Assembly: GCA_030386875.1 (NCBI GenBank)
Contig: CM059560.1
Location: 27,274,183 to 27,338,182 of the forward strand
Source of the DNA: Morinoia aosen
Lineage: Eukaryota; Arthropoda; Malacostraca; Amphipoda; Talitridae
Reading direction: 5' to 3'
Length of the DNA stretch: 64,000 bases
Under the pieces are notes generated by a model. It was not told the origin of the DNA. It saw nothing but the letters and a program-made list of their open reading frames with translations, and did no database searches. Below are positions 11,001 to 18,500 of this stretch, piece by piece. Positions within the stretch are counted from its first letter, which is position 1, and each line of letters starts with the position of its first letter. Made by a program: the position numbers and the translations under genes.

Positions 11001-12194
11001 ATCCTTTCCTTGTGTTTCGGTGGTACTCGAGCCAATCTGTACCCTTCCGGGGTCTCGCTACCCGTGTCGCCGGGTGAGTGCCGGCCCCGAGTTCTTACGT
11101 GAGGGGGCGGGTGCCTTTGCAAGGCTAGGAGGCTGGACATCAGCCCCTTGGTACCTTCCGAACCCCTCACAATGTGCCTGGAAATCCTTTACAGGGTGCC
11201 GTACCCAAAGATGGCCCGAGTGCGGGCATTACGATCGTGTCGGCGTTGCTTTCACTTGCTCGAGGGGTACCGACCAGGCAGGACGTTGCTATGACAGGAG
11301 AGGTCTCCCTCACGGGCAAAGTGCTCCCTGTTGGTGGCATCAAAGAGAAGACCATAGCTGTGAGTTGCGCTTCAGCGCTTATTAGTAAATCCTTATGCCA
11401 AGTGACGAGCGCCGCTCTTTGATGGGTTTACTTGTCTGTCCATGACTAATTGCATTTGCTTAACCAGTGTACGGTAGAACATGTCTATTAGTAAACTAAA
11501 ATTGATGTGTACTATACGTAATGTTTTCTACTATAGTTTGTATAGGGAATTGGGTAAGTAGCAAGTTTGAGTTCATTTCGCTACGCACAGTGTACGTAAT
11601 TTATTTTTTAAAATACGGCTAGAAATATATATCCACATTCGAGAGTGAGGAGGAGTTCAATAGTATTTTTGGGAGGATTTCGGTTTTATCTCATAGGATT
11701 GCGTCGTAGAGTTGATGACCAGACGTATCTTAAATTTTAAAAAAGGAAATGCTTAAATTTTCTGTGACATAACCATAATCACAGTTCTCTGTAGACACGA
11801 GAGCCATGCTCCGTTATTGGATTGATCGCATCGTATTAATTAGGTATCTGTATTTAATTCGCCATTTGTAATCAACTTAGAACGCGTAAATGTTGCGTAC
11901 GGGGTACCAAATATTTTTCAGACTAATAATCAGTTACTTTACCGTTTGATTGTTCTTGTGTTGATGGGCTTGTACAAAATATGGAACTGGAGTAATGTGT
12001 TTGTATTTATTAATGTCTGTAAATTTCGTTGCTCTGTGGTGCAGGCCCGTCGTGCTGGCGTCAAATGTTTGGTTCTGCCCGCTGAGAACAAGAAAGACTA
12101 CGCGGACCTGCCCAGCTTCATCACAGAAGGACTGGAGGTCCACTTCGCTGCCACCTATAGCGACGTGTACAAAGTCGTTTTTGAGGACTCGTGA
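1855..12194 (+). CDS. LONP1: Lon protease homolog, mitochondrial (3' part of gene, three exons)
   Basis: ATP-dependent serine protease of the mitochondrial matrix. Lon degrades oxidised and misfolded proteins and takes part in mtDNA maintenance. Three exons are seen, 1855-2075, 11195-11359 and 12045-12194 (stop TGA 12192-12194). Together they give the end of the S16 peptidase domain: [20 protein letters not shown]-like text, HLHVPE, then KDGPSAG with the catalytic Ser, LPVGGIKEK with the catalytic Lys, and VLPAENKKD near the C-terminus. The order and wording match animal LONP1 closely; peroxisomal Lon differs and ends in a peroxisomal signal, which is absent here. The AAA+ and N-terminal exons must lie left of the window. 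The intron between the first two exons is 9.1 kb because of an LTR retrotransposon. No canonical AATAAA is obvious just after the stop. Confidence 0.95.
2223..2585 (+). mobile_element. SINE-like repeat copy 1 (family A)
   Basis: Copy with head CCCCTAAGAAGGAATACAAC and tail GGTTAGGGAGGCTTAAACTA. The imperfectly bounded flanks share GTTTTAATT (2214-2222 and 2586-2594), consistent with a target duplication. Lies in the Lon intron in gene-sense orientation. Confidence 0.8.
2612..2660. repeat. (TTTA)n microsatellite
   Basis: About 40 bases of TTTA units run directly into the 83-bp repeat that is found again at 3861-3943. Confidence 0.9.
2637..2719 (+). repeat. 83-bp direct repeat, copy 1
   Basis: Nearly identical to 3861-3943, with the shared text CTCGTACATTTATTTCATTT and GAAAAACCTTGTGGAAGCA. 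Origin unknown; it may be the tail of an undescribed retroposon or a local duplication. Confidence 0.8.
3036..3400 (+). mobile_element. SINE-like repeat copy 2 (family A)
   Basis: Nearly full-length copy, gene-sense in the Lon intron. The flanking TGGTACTGT occurs at 3027-3035 and 3401-3409, a target-site duplication. Confidence 0.85.
3861..3943 (+). repeat. 83-bp direct repeat, copy 2
   Basis: Second copy of the repeat at 2637-2719, with only a few differences. Preceded by TTTATTTCA-rich sequence. Confidence 0.8.
4290..4294. repeat. Target-site duplication (left) of the LTR element
   Basis: ATGTG directly before the TGT of the 5' LTR; the same five bases follow the 3' LTR at 11172-11176. 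Confidence 0.88.
4295..5304 (+). repeat. 5' LTR (1,010 bp)
   Basis: Starts TGTCAGGGCATGG and ends CCCCTCACA. Matches the 3' LTR at 10182-11171 base for base by eye, except that it has five rather than four units of a 20-bp tandem repeat. Confidence 0.93.
4874..4973 (+). repeat. 20-bp minisatellite in 5' LTR (5 units)
   Basis: Unit TGTTGTAGCGTTACCGTGTC repeated four times, followed by one variant with TGTTGGAG. The 3' LTR has three plus the variant, which fully explains the 20-bp LTR length difference. Confidence 0.9.
5305..5821 (+). promoter_or_regulatory. Retrotransposon leader with primer-binding site and internal repeats
   Basis: TGGCGACCTTGCC begins two bases after the 5' LTR, the expected place for a tRNA primer-binding site. 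The TGGCGACC start is like the tRNA-Arg type used by mdg1/412-like elements (recalled, not tested). The leader repeats related text: TTGCCAGTCTTTAAAAAGAC is followed by TTGCCAGTCTTCAAAAGAC, then by variants of ACCTTGCTGGTTGAC. Confidence 0.6.
5822..10096 (+). CDS. Gag-Pol polyprotein of the LTR element
   Basis: One open frame of about 1,424 codons from the first ATG. Approximate order: charged coiled coil (residues 25-80), capsid-like helical domain (90-275), CX2CX4HX4C zinc knuckle [14 protein letters not shown] (308-321), aspartic protease around DTGCS (375), integrase H2C2 finger (573-618) and catalytic core with D, D and E near 641, 702 and 737 ([20 protein letters not shown]), chromodomain-like or linker region, reverse transcriptase (about 1000-1190, with [14 protein letters not shown]) and RNase H (about 1300-1424, with [13 protein letters not shown] and ETDHKPL). 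Gag and pol share one frame, so no frameshift signal is needed. Confidence 0.92.
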   Translation: MSVAELKQEAISIGLEGADVAKYVQEQQALAREERAKIRELEREKDRINSEKEKREHEVNREREKREHEIKLIELGAQNPTLHTSSVIDCPIKPKLPMFRDGDDISAFLVHFERIAELLNIDESLWPVHLGTTLSGKAVKVYAALDHDVTSNYALLKKALLLGFNKTPDIYRYEFRSARIKDDETYEQFSTQLGRSLDLFLESWSVPKTYEGLREFVLLDQFIASVPMDLRVFLKEKGIMSFRETVRVANNWAMARQSHKRFNRPEPETRYQTPNVELQKSDGAKSPKVKLSTIVPMSKPSNFVNSKCFSCGALGHQRNQCPKHQPYRPKTNNMHNATVGYARALNEISNIKKYSNNLTCSGKVNGQSVQTIWRDTGCSTIIVKDSLLPNIDSAKCRKIIVCDYLERRNEWPVVRCHIDCDFYQGWTDVIRAPMESCCALIGNVPGASLMTDEINIPKLNSQERVMTVKTRTTASGDEINHIHPLIVPKLHALNLNPKDFQNLQRTCPSLADIRNKAALGETIKTRSGNIVKYRTTKGLLYREIVQSKNIQSIGKSSLIVPAECRKTVLSYAHESLVAGHFSHRKTEQRIRELFFWPSMSTDIRHYCRSCDKCQRMCSKGRVKKVPLMQMPIITEPFSRVAIDIVGPLCPQSSEGHKYILTLIDYSTGFPEAVPLRRTDSISVAEALLPIFARVGVPKEILSDLGTNFTSGLMHEFQRLLGIKPIFTTPYHAMSNGRIERLHSTLKSCLKKLCSDKPKQWHRYLIPTLFALREMPSDRTGFSAFELLYGRQMRGPMSILRELWENEKLSCNERPIFEYVFELRDKLQLCTEIAANNANESAIAYKTHFDLKSQKREFQPGDEVLILLPDSNHKLLMSWSGPFKVLERRNRVNYLVQQNRTPKLFHANLLKLYISRNIEKKVETCAVAVIDDSAIPLTPTVIDIGEGSEFLNIPVPGETTSTGVVISECLSNTQREIIKQTVSHFNNVFSTVPGLTNVITHDIELVTSEPCRAKVYPVPIHLQPHFDREVDNLLKQGIIRPSKSDFSSPVCMVKKPDDSYRLTIDYRGVNAITKFSAEPPVNIEQEWHKFARAKYFSEIDLTKAYYQIPLSEQAIPITAFPTSRGLMEFVRLPFGLVTACATFAKLMRIVLADLPNVSFYFDNVFIYTETFNDHVAAVKSVLERLAHYNLTANPSKCKLASRTMRFLGFDIKDGWVAPVVEKINSITSTALPDRRKTLQSFIGMISFYRRFIPNAAELLAPLTDMLKKGKPDKLKWQKTASENFNRLKQALEHRPILKIPDVRKTFVLRTDASQHSVGAVLLQYHENIPHPVAYASRKMSQTEKNYSTIERECLAIVFGMEKYRHFLLGREFLLETDHKPLVSLNVMKNKNSRLMRWALILQQFRFTTVYIPGKVNIGPDFLSRY
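10161..10181 (+). promoter_or_regulatory. Polypurine tract before 3' LTR
   Basis: A run of nine G followed by CCG lies immediately left of the 3' LTR, the expected position of the plus-strand priming site. A G-only tract with a three-base spacer is slightly unusual. Confidence 0.6.
10182..11171 (+). repeat. 3' LTR (990 bp)
   Basis: Same sequence as the 5' LTR with four minisatellite units instead of five. Its right end CCCCTCACA falls just upstream of the Lon acceptor and may now act as part of the intron's 3' end. Confidence 0.93.
10762..10841 (+). repeat. 20-bp minisatellite in 3' LTR (4 units)
   Basis: Three TGTTGTAG units and one TGTTGGAG unit; compare 4874-4973. Confidence 0.9.
11172..11176. 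repeat. Target-site duplication (right) of the LTR element
   Basis: ATGTG, identical to 4290-4294. Only 18 bases of original intron (11177-11194) remain between this repeat and the Lon exon. Confidence 0.88.
11195..11359 (+). CDS. LONP1: LONP1 exon with catalytic Ser-Lys dyad
   Basis: Acceptor CCTTTACAG|GGTGCC and donor ATAGCT|GTGAGT, both phase 0. Encodes [19 protein letters not shown] (catalytic Ser in DGPSAG) to [12 protein letters not shown] (catalytic Lys in GGIKEK). The retained upstream intron is only 23 bp to the LTR, so the normal branch point has been displaced. Confidence 0.95.
12045..12194 (+). CDS. LONP1: LONP1 terminal coding exon
   Basis: Acceptor GTGGTGCAG|GCCCGT, phase 0. 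Encodes [18 protein letters not shown], then [19 protein letters not shown] and a short FEDS end, matching the LONP1 C-terminus, which in vertebrates has a slightly longer tail. Confidence 0.95.
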   Translation, partial: ARRAGVKCLVLPAENKKDYADLPSFITEGLEVHFAATYSDVYKVVFEDS

Positions 12195-12562
12195 ATTCAT
12201 TGTCGAAATTAACACAATACGTGAAGCTAACTGCGACATTTTTTCTCCAATTTTAGATAATGCATCATAAATACGTTTGAAAAATTTTGTTTTGATTTCA
12301 AACTTTGTTTTTATTTTTAAATGTAGCTGTAAGTTCTTCTTGAAATGATCATCTATGATGGAGCACTCATAACTTAAGACTTGAGCAGACGGATAGCTGG
12401 AAGTTGAAATCTGAATTAAGTAAAAAATGCAATTGGTCAGAAATGCAACAGTATTATCCAGCTTACTTTCTGATTTAATATCTACTTCATGTTTTAAAGA
12501 ATGCGTAGATATTAGGAAATAAGTACCACTCATGGTAGTACTGTGGATTGCAAAAACAGGAA

Positions 12563-12925
12563 CCCCTCAGGGGGATACAACTAATGTATCTATGGGAATT
12601 AGCGCTCCCAGGTGAACCATGTGAGGGCCCGAGCTAAAGGTTAGGTAGGCTTTCTTTTTGTTGTAATAAAATAGGTTTTTGTTTTGTTACGGACCATCTT
12701 TTTTCGGTTCACTGCTGTCCTGTTTTTCAGCACCTACTACTTTCTTCTTCAACTTTTTTCTTGTTTCATGAACTTCTTTCCTAGCTTACTGTTTCTGTGC
12801 ACCTTGTGCATAGATTCCGCGTTCCCTCAACTCCATACTAAATGGTGCCTTCCTCTTTCCTCTCTTGGAACATCTTTGTCGTGGTTAAGGGAGGCTAAAA
12901 CTTTCTTATATAATGATAATAATAA
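12563..12925 (+). mobile_element. SINE-like repeat copy 3 (family A)
   Basis: Full copy from CCCCTCAGGGGGATACAAC to an (AAT)n tail. A 14-bp duplication TGCAAAAACAGGAA flanks it at 12549-12562 and 12926-12939, which is strong evidence of target-primed insertion. Confidence 0.93.
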
Positions 12926-13157
12926 TGCAAAAACAGGAATAAGTCAATCCATGCTGAACTTTCTGAAGGTGGTACTCCAAAGAATGCGTGTTCAATATCA
13001 GCTGCTATATATTTTGCATTTAGAGAAAACCGAGCAATTGGTTTGTTGAATGATTCCTTAATGCATACAAAACGAAGCTTAAAGGTGTAAATGTACTTCG
13101 TATACACATTGCTAATATTGGATATTTTAACATTTTCTTTAAGGAAGTAATTTTATT

Positions 13158-13465
13158 TCCCCCTGTAAGTCGCGGAATGTGAAGTCTCAAGCTGAAAATT
13201 TGGTTGGTCTTCCTTTTGTTGAAATAGAATGGGGTTTGTGTTGTGTTATTGAAAAGTTTTTTCGGTTCACTGCCATCTTTTTTTGAGCACCCAATACTTC
13301 TATGTTGTTCCATAATTTCTTTATCTTGCTTTTTGAATGCGCAGGGTGTGAAGACATACCTTTTGCATGGATTCGTCATTTTCTTTTATTCCTCATTAAA
13401 TGACATCTTTCCTTTCTCGGGAACACCTTTGTTGTGGTAAGAGAGACTTAAACTAGCGTACAATC
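13158..13465 (+). mobile_element. SINE-like repeat copy 4 (diverged)
   Basis: Diverged copy. Recognisable by TTTTTTCGGTTCACTGCC, a TTTTTGAGCACC-type segment and GAGAGACTTAAACTAGC near its end. It carries an extra segment around GAAGACATACCTTTTGC, shared with other diverged copies. Confidence 0.7.
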
Positions 13466-14532
13466 TGACGCAATTCCCTTTATAGAGCTAGAGTTTGGGC
13501 ATTACTCTGTCTTGTACTGCTGCAAGTAGAATTGCACTGATTCTGTCAGGGAAACTTTGTATGCTTCGAACGTTGGTCCTTCAATGAACTGTTTTGTCTA
13601 GTTGTTTTTTTATTATTCGGCAAGACTTGAATTAGTTTTCATTGGCAGTTTTATTCATTTAAAAGTTGTTGTCTTCAGTTTTACATGGTCGTTTTGGGCT
13701 GCGCGTTGAAAATTACTACAAAAATTAAGCTAATGTTTTCTGCGTGGCCGTTGTATTTTTTGTGTCCTTTGACTCGACTGTCAAGTGCTTCAGGGAAAAT
13801 TGAAACGAAGTTTAAGACAGAAATTCTTGTTACTCAAGACTCGTCTGCTCATTTACAAACTGTACAGAAATATTGACGAATATAGGATTTGTAGGTGTAG
13901 CTTCAAAATTGTCTGATGTTTTGCATGCAATACGGTTGTGTGTGCTAATCTACTGAGGAGCAACGTCAAAGTTCAGATTTTGATCAATGCGAGGGGCGAA
14001 TAAAAATGCGAGCTAAGCTGGAATGGGTGGAAGCACTTTAGGTGTTGAACCAGTGTGCGCAAAAAAGTAATCTTTCATTTTTGTTGAGCGATTTTGAATC
14101 GGCAAACCTGATGTTTGTGTTTATATCCATTGTAGAAATTCATTTCTTTCATTCACATCAATTAATTTTATAGAATAAGAATTCCAATTAATAAGATTGT
14201 AGTCTGTTCCCTTATTTTTTTCTCCAGAATACATTATAAGTTCTCGCTTCGCGAATATTGATGTACTTTGAATTGTGTATGACGAACTCTCATTTTTCAA
14301 TAAAGTATTTTCTTCTAACCGAATGAGCTTTTTTGAGTGCTGTCTTCTGATTCAATTTGGTTTTGATGGGAGTTGCGGTTTTTTGTACAAGTTTTATGAC
14401 TTGCTGATTTTTGTGAGAGATTTACCTCTGAAAAGTAAAACTTCTGCTTTGAGATTGACAGCTCTCTGCGTCGCTTGAGTACTTCTCAGATGAAGGTATG
14501 TTACGCATGGCAATAGTGAAGAATACTTAAGC

Positions 14533-14870
14533 CATCCCTTCAGAGAGATACAACGATTATATCTATTGGAATTAGCGCTCGTAGTGAGAAAAGGTGATTG
14601 AGATTCGTTAAGCTTGTTTTTGTTCAAATAGAATTGTTATGTTTTGTTACATGCAATTCTTTTTTCTTTTCATTGCTGTCATTTTTCAGCACCTTTGACT
14701 TTCGTTTCCAACTTATATCTCGTTTCATAAACTTCCTTCCTAACTTACTGTGTCTATGCGCAGAGTATCTTGTATAGAAACACATTTTGTGCATTGATTC
14801 CGAGTTCCCTGACCTTTAGACATGGTAACTTTATCCACCTCTTTTTGGAACATTTACAAGGCTTAACAGG
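14533..14870 (+). mobile_element. SINE-like repeat copy 5 (diverged)
   Basis: Head CAGAGAGATACAACGATTATA and GGAATTAGCGCTC are clear; the 3' tail is decayed and abuts a TTAA MITE. Confidence 0.7.
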
Positions 14871-14875
14871 CTTAA

Positions 14876-15100
14876 CACTTTGCTTGACTGCGACGTGCGC
14901 CACCGGTGGTACACGGAGGTAATTTCCATAATGCTACTGACCGACCTGTATGGTCGCAAATTCAATTTTCATAAATACTTAATCAAAGCTTAATGAAAGC
15001 ACGATCCAGTTCATGTTTGGTATTTTCAAATTTGTTTACTACAATTTACTTTACATTTGAGTTTGGTGTTGAACTTAATATTTAGTTACCGCAGTCAGTG
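14876..15100 (+). mobile_element. TTAA MITE, family P, copy 1 (piggyBac-like)
   Basis: 225 bp between two TTAA sites (14872-14875, 15101-15104). It begins CACTTTGCTTG and ends CGCAGTCAGTG, diverged from the copies at 17021-17241 and 37836-38057. The central palindrome here is CCACCGGTGG. Confidence 0.65.
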
Positions 15101-15523
15101 TTAAATTAACTTATCTAAGCTCATGTATGCCCCGCGTGGTGTGCCCAGGCGCACTGGCTCAGTGTGAAGGGGCTGTGGCTGACCCCTCTATCCTGGAAGC
15201 CTTGGATATGAGAACATTATTGCCCTTGGGAACGATTAAAATTGATCACTCGCAACTGCGCATAGATTTACACAAAAACGTAGCGTTCCAGTATATTTCA
15301 CGTCATCCTCAGGGGGGTGGGTAGGATACCTGAACTTTTTTCCTGGTTCCTCAATTACAATGAATGACCTTGTCGTTGTGTTTGGAGATAGACTTGAACA
15401 GTTTTTTTCATACATTGTTAATGATGTTTTTTTAACAGATTTTTCTCCTATACGTCAGAAATCTAGAGAAATTTGCATTACTATTTTGCTTCATACGAAG
15501 ACCGTTGCTTTTTACCGTCTAAA

Positions 15524-15532
15524 ATGCTGAAG
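15524..15532 (+). CDS. scu: scu first coding exon (nine coding bases, MLK)
   Basis: ATGCTGAAG followed by a strong donor GTGAGT. Phase 0 joins it to GLVGFVTGG in the next exon. The human gene also breaks after the codon before GLV, and fly scully begins MIK. The 5' UTR lies upstream; its start is not determinable. Confidence 0.75.
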
Positions 15533-18500
15533 GTGAGTTCTGAGCATTATTTCAATCATCTTATTTCTCAAGGCGTAGGTATACGCTGGAAACTCTTGCG
15601 CTGGTACTCACAGTGTCAGGAATGTGTAATGATAAGCTTCGACGTATTAAACGAAACTCATAGAAGAACTTTGTTTTAATCTGGCTTTTGAGCGCTCCTA
15701 GGGGAAAATGTGTCAGGGCCCGAGCTGAGAGTTTGGTTGGCCTTCTTTTGTTATGTTAGGGACCACCTTTTTTCGGTTCACTGCTGTCATTTTTTTCAGC
15801 ACCTACTACTTTCATTTTTTTCAGTACCTACTACTTTCTTCTTCAACTTTTATTTTGTTTCAAAAACTTCTTTCTCAAGTTACTGTTCCTATGCCCCCCG
15901 TCTACATAGATCCCGCGTTCCCTTATCTCCATAGTAAATGGTGCCTTCCTCTCTTCGAAACCCCTTTTTTTGCGGTTAGGGAGGCTTAAACTAACACCTA
16001 ATCTAATCTGGGAACTTGAATTTAATCAGGTAGGCCTATCTGGCATTAACTCCAAATATTGTCCAACTCATTTTACTAGATGAACTTACGCAAGAGAGTT
16101 CAAACTTCTTGTTGAAAACTTGAACTCTCAAATTTCCAGAAAAAGGTATTGTTTGCATTTTCCCCATCAATTTCGTTTTTTTGGAACGCATGGTTTGAAG
16201 CAAAGCTCCTCAAGAAGCGAAGAATTGAAGTGTCGGAGGGCGGAGAGGACCTTTCTGTTGAAGAATAGCTGTTACGGTTGTGTTTTGAAACTTAGCTCCC
16301 CTTTGAAGGCAATGGTCATGCTCAGATCAAATGTGTTGCTGGACAACAGGATATTTTCAATAGCGTTCATTAGTATTAGCAATTCTTTCTGTGAGAAAGC
16401 TAGCAGCAAACTTAGGTTTGTTGACAAAATTTTTTGATTGTCTTCAGTTAAAAGTTTGGAGGAGGATCTTACTTGTTTCATGGAGGATGGGCTTTAGTGT
16501 CGTAATCGCATAACTAGCCAGTTAAAAAATCTCTTGATACTCTTTATTTTACATATAAATAAAACATGGGTCCTTGGGTGGCTAAAATCATAGGATCGCT
16601 GTTGTAGGATTTCCTTTTGTTGAAGTGTTATAGGTTTTTGTTACAAACCATCTTTGTTCGGTTCACTGCTGTCCTGCTATTGAGCATCTAGTACTTTCTT
16701 CTTCAATTTTTATCTTGTTTCATAAACTCCTTTCTCAAGTTACTGGAAGAAGTTAAACTGGAACGCGGCTGTAGCGTCTCCAGTGATATACTCAATCTCT
16801 AATATGCGTTTGAGACGTGTAACTAATGACTGGCAGGGACTGGTCGGCTTTGTGACGGGAGGCGCCTCAGGGCTGGGCCGCGCGACTGCGCAGCGCCTGG
16901 TGCGTGAGGGCGGCCGTGTCGTGGTGGCGGACATGCCTTTCTCCAAGGGGCAGGAGTTCGTGCAGACCCTCGGCGACGAAAATGCCATCTTCACCCCCGT
17001 CGATGTGAGGCATTCCTTAACACGTTCGCTGCGATGGGTTAACTGAAGCTCGGTATCCAAGTCAAATTTTAAGTCAATAGTTGTTCAAAATTTTATAAAT
17101 GGCAAGCATTAACTAGGTACATTAAACACTATTAATTTGAAAAGATTATTAAAAGTTTTTTAAACCATCAATCAATAGGTCGTTTCGCTGCTGGAAAAAC
17201 TTAAGTACGACCCACCAGTGGGTCGGATCGCACGCAGCGTATTAAGAATTTTTTCTGTACTCGTGCCTGGCACCTCTTGATCATTCTATGCCAACTGTAT
17301 TATTGCGTTTCAATCTTCTCGAATTGACCGTCTTGTTGAAAACTTGAACTCTCAATTTTCCAGAAAAAGGTATTGTTTGCATTTTCCCCATCAATTTCGT
17401 TTTTTTGGAATGCATGGTTTGAAGCAAAGCTCCTCAAGAAGCGAAGAATTGAAGTGTCGGAGGGCGGAGAGGACCTTCCTGTTTAAGAATAGCTGTTACG
17501 GTTGTGTTTTGAAACTTAGCTCCCCTTTAGAGCCGCAATTTCTATTTTACATATAGTAAAGGGCACAACTGGTAATTTACACTGATAGTAATGTGAGAGT
17601 TCATTAAAATCTAAGTTTCTCCCAAAAAAAAACATCGGTAAACTGTTCCTGTTTTTTATTATGTTCTAAACTATACTAGGTGCAAATGATGTTTGGTAAC
17701 ATGATAATGATACCTAATCTGCAAAAGTTAACTCATGGATTATATATTAGTATCAATTTAGAGTGCTGGGTATTGGCACTCAATACCAAATAATTTTGGT
17801 AAATGGTAGTGGTTTCTTTGTCTTGCATGTACCAAAGAATGGTGGTTGATTGTTTGTCTTGTATGATCTTGCTCTTGTTGTATGGGGAAAACTTAGCCTT
17901 CTACTAATTTCTGAAGGATGTTTCAGAATAATAAGAACCTACATTTATTCAAGTAGTTATTTATTCTTTGTGTGTAGGTAAGGTCTGAGGACGATGTCCA
18001 GAAGGCGCTGGAGGCGTGCAAGAGCAAGTTTGGTAAACTGGACGCCGTGGTCAACTGCGCTGGAGTTCATGTCGGTTTCGTCACTTACAATCCCAACAAA
18101 AAAAATTGCCATAGTTTGGATGACTTCGAGAGAGTTCTTGGGGTAAGTCTTCGTTCTCGCCAGCTTGGGACTAGTGGAATAGAGTTGAGAATATTTGCAT
18201 CGTGTGGACATTGGCTGTAACTACTTGTGCACCGAGGACAGTTGATTCGTGAAAGAATAAGTATGTCAATGCTTTTGGTGTTTTTATTGTGTTAGAATTT
18301 ATTCAATGAAGCCATTCCCTCAAAGGAATACAACAGTTACATCCATGGGAAATAGCGCTCCCAGGGGGAAAATGTGTGAGGGCCTGAGCTGAAAGTTAGG
18401 TAGGCCTTCCTTTTGTTGAAATAAAATGTTTTTTGTTATGTCAAGCACCATTTTTTTCGGTTCACTGCTGGTCCTTTCTTTCAGCATCTACTACTTTCTT

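Larger units (their letters stand above)
4295..11171 (+). mobile_element. Ty3/Gypsy-type LTR retrotransposon with Gmr1-like gene order
   Basis: A 6,877-bp element bounded by TGT...ACA LTRs (4295-5304 and 10182-11171) and an ATGTG target duplication. One long gag-pol frame (5822-10096) carries gag, zinc knuckle, protease, integrase, reverse transcriptase and RNase H, in that order. Integrase upstream of RT is the Ty1/copia order, but the RT/RNase H and H2C2 integrase look like Ty3/Gypsy, as in the Gmr1 group first described from deuterostomes. No env-like frame is seen. It looks whole. The two LTRs read as identical apart from one 20-bp repeat unit, so the insertion is young. It lies in a LONP1 intron in the gene's sense, with its right end 23 bp before the next exon. 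Confidence 0.93.

Noticed and set aside
12684-13049. Phe/Tyr/Leu-rich small protein that recurs at 15753, 18426, 25484 and 52626
   Set aside because: It is a chance reading of the T/C-rich centre of the SINE-like family and follows the repeat boundaries.
15127-15324. 65-codon frame upstream of scu
   Set aside because: No family resemblance, low codon regularity; probably promoter or 5' flank sequence.
16783-16836. Upstream extension of scu exon 2 to ATG 16804
   Set aside because: The residues have no counterpart in HSD17B10 orthologues, and an acceptor CAG|GGA lies exactly at the conserved exon boundary.
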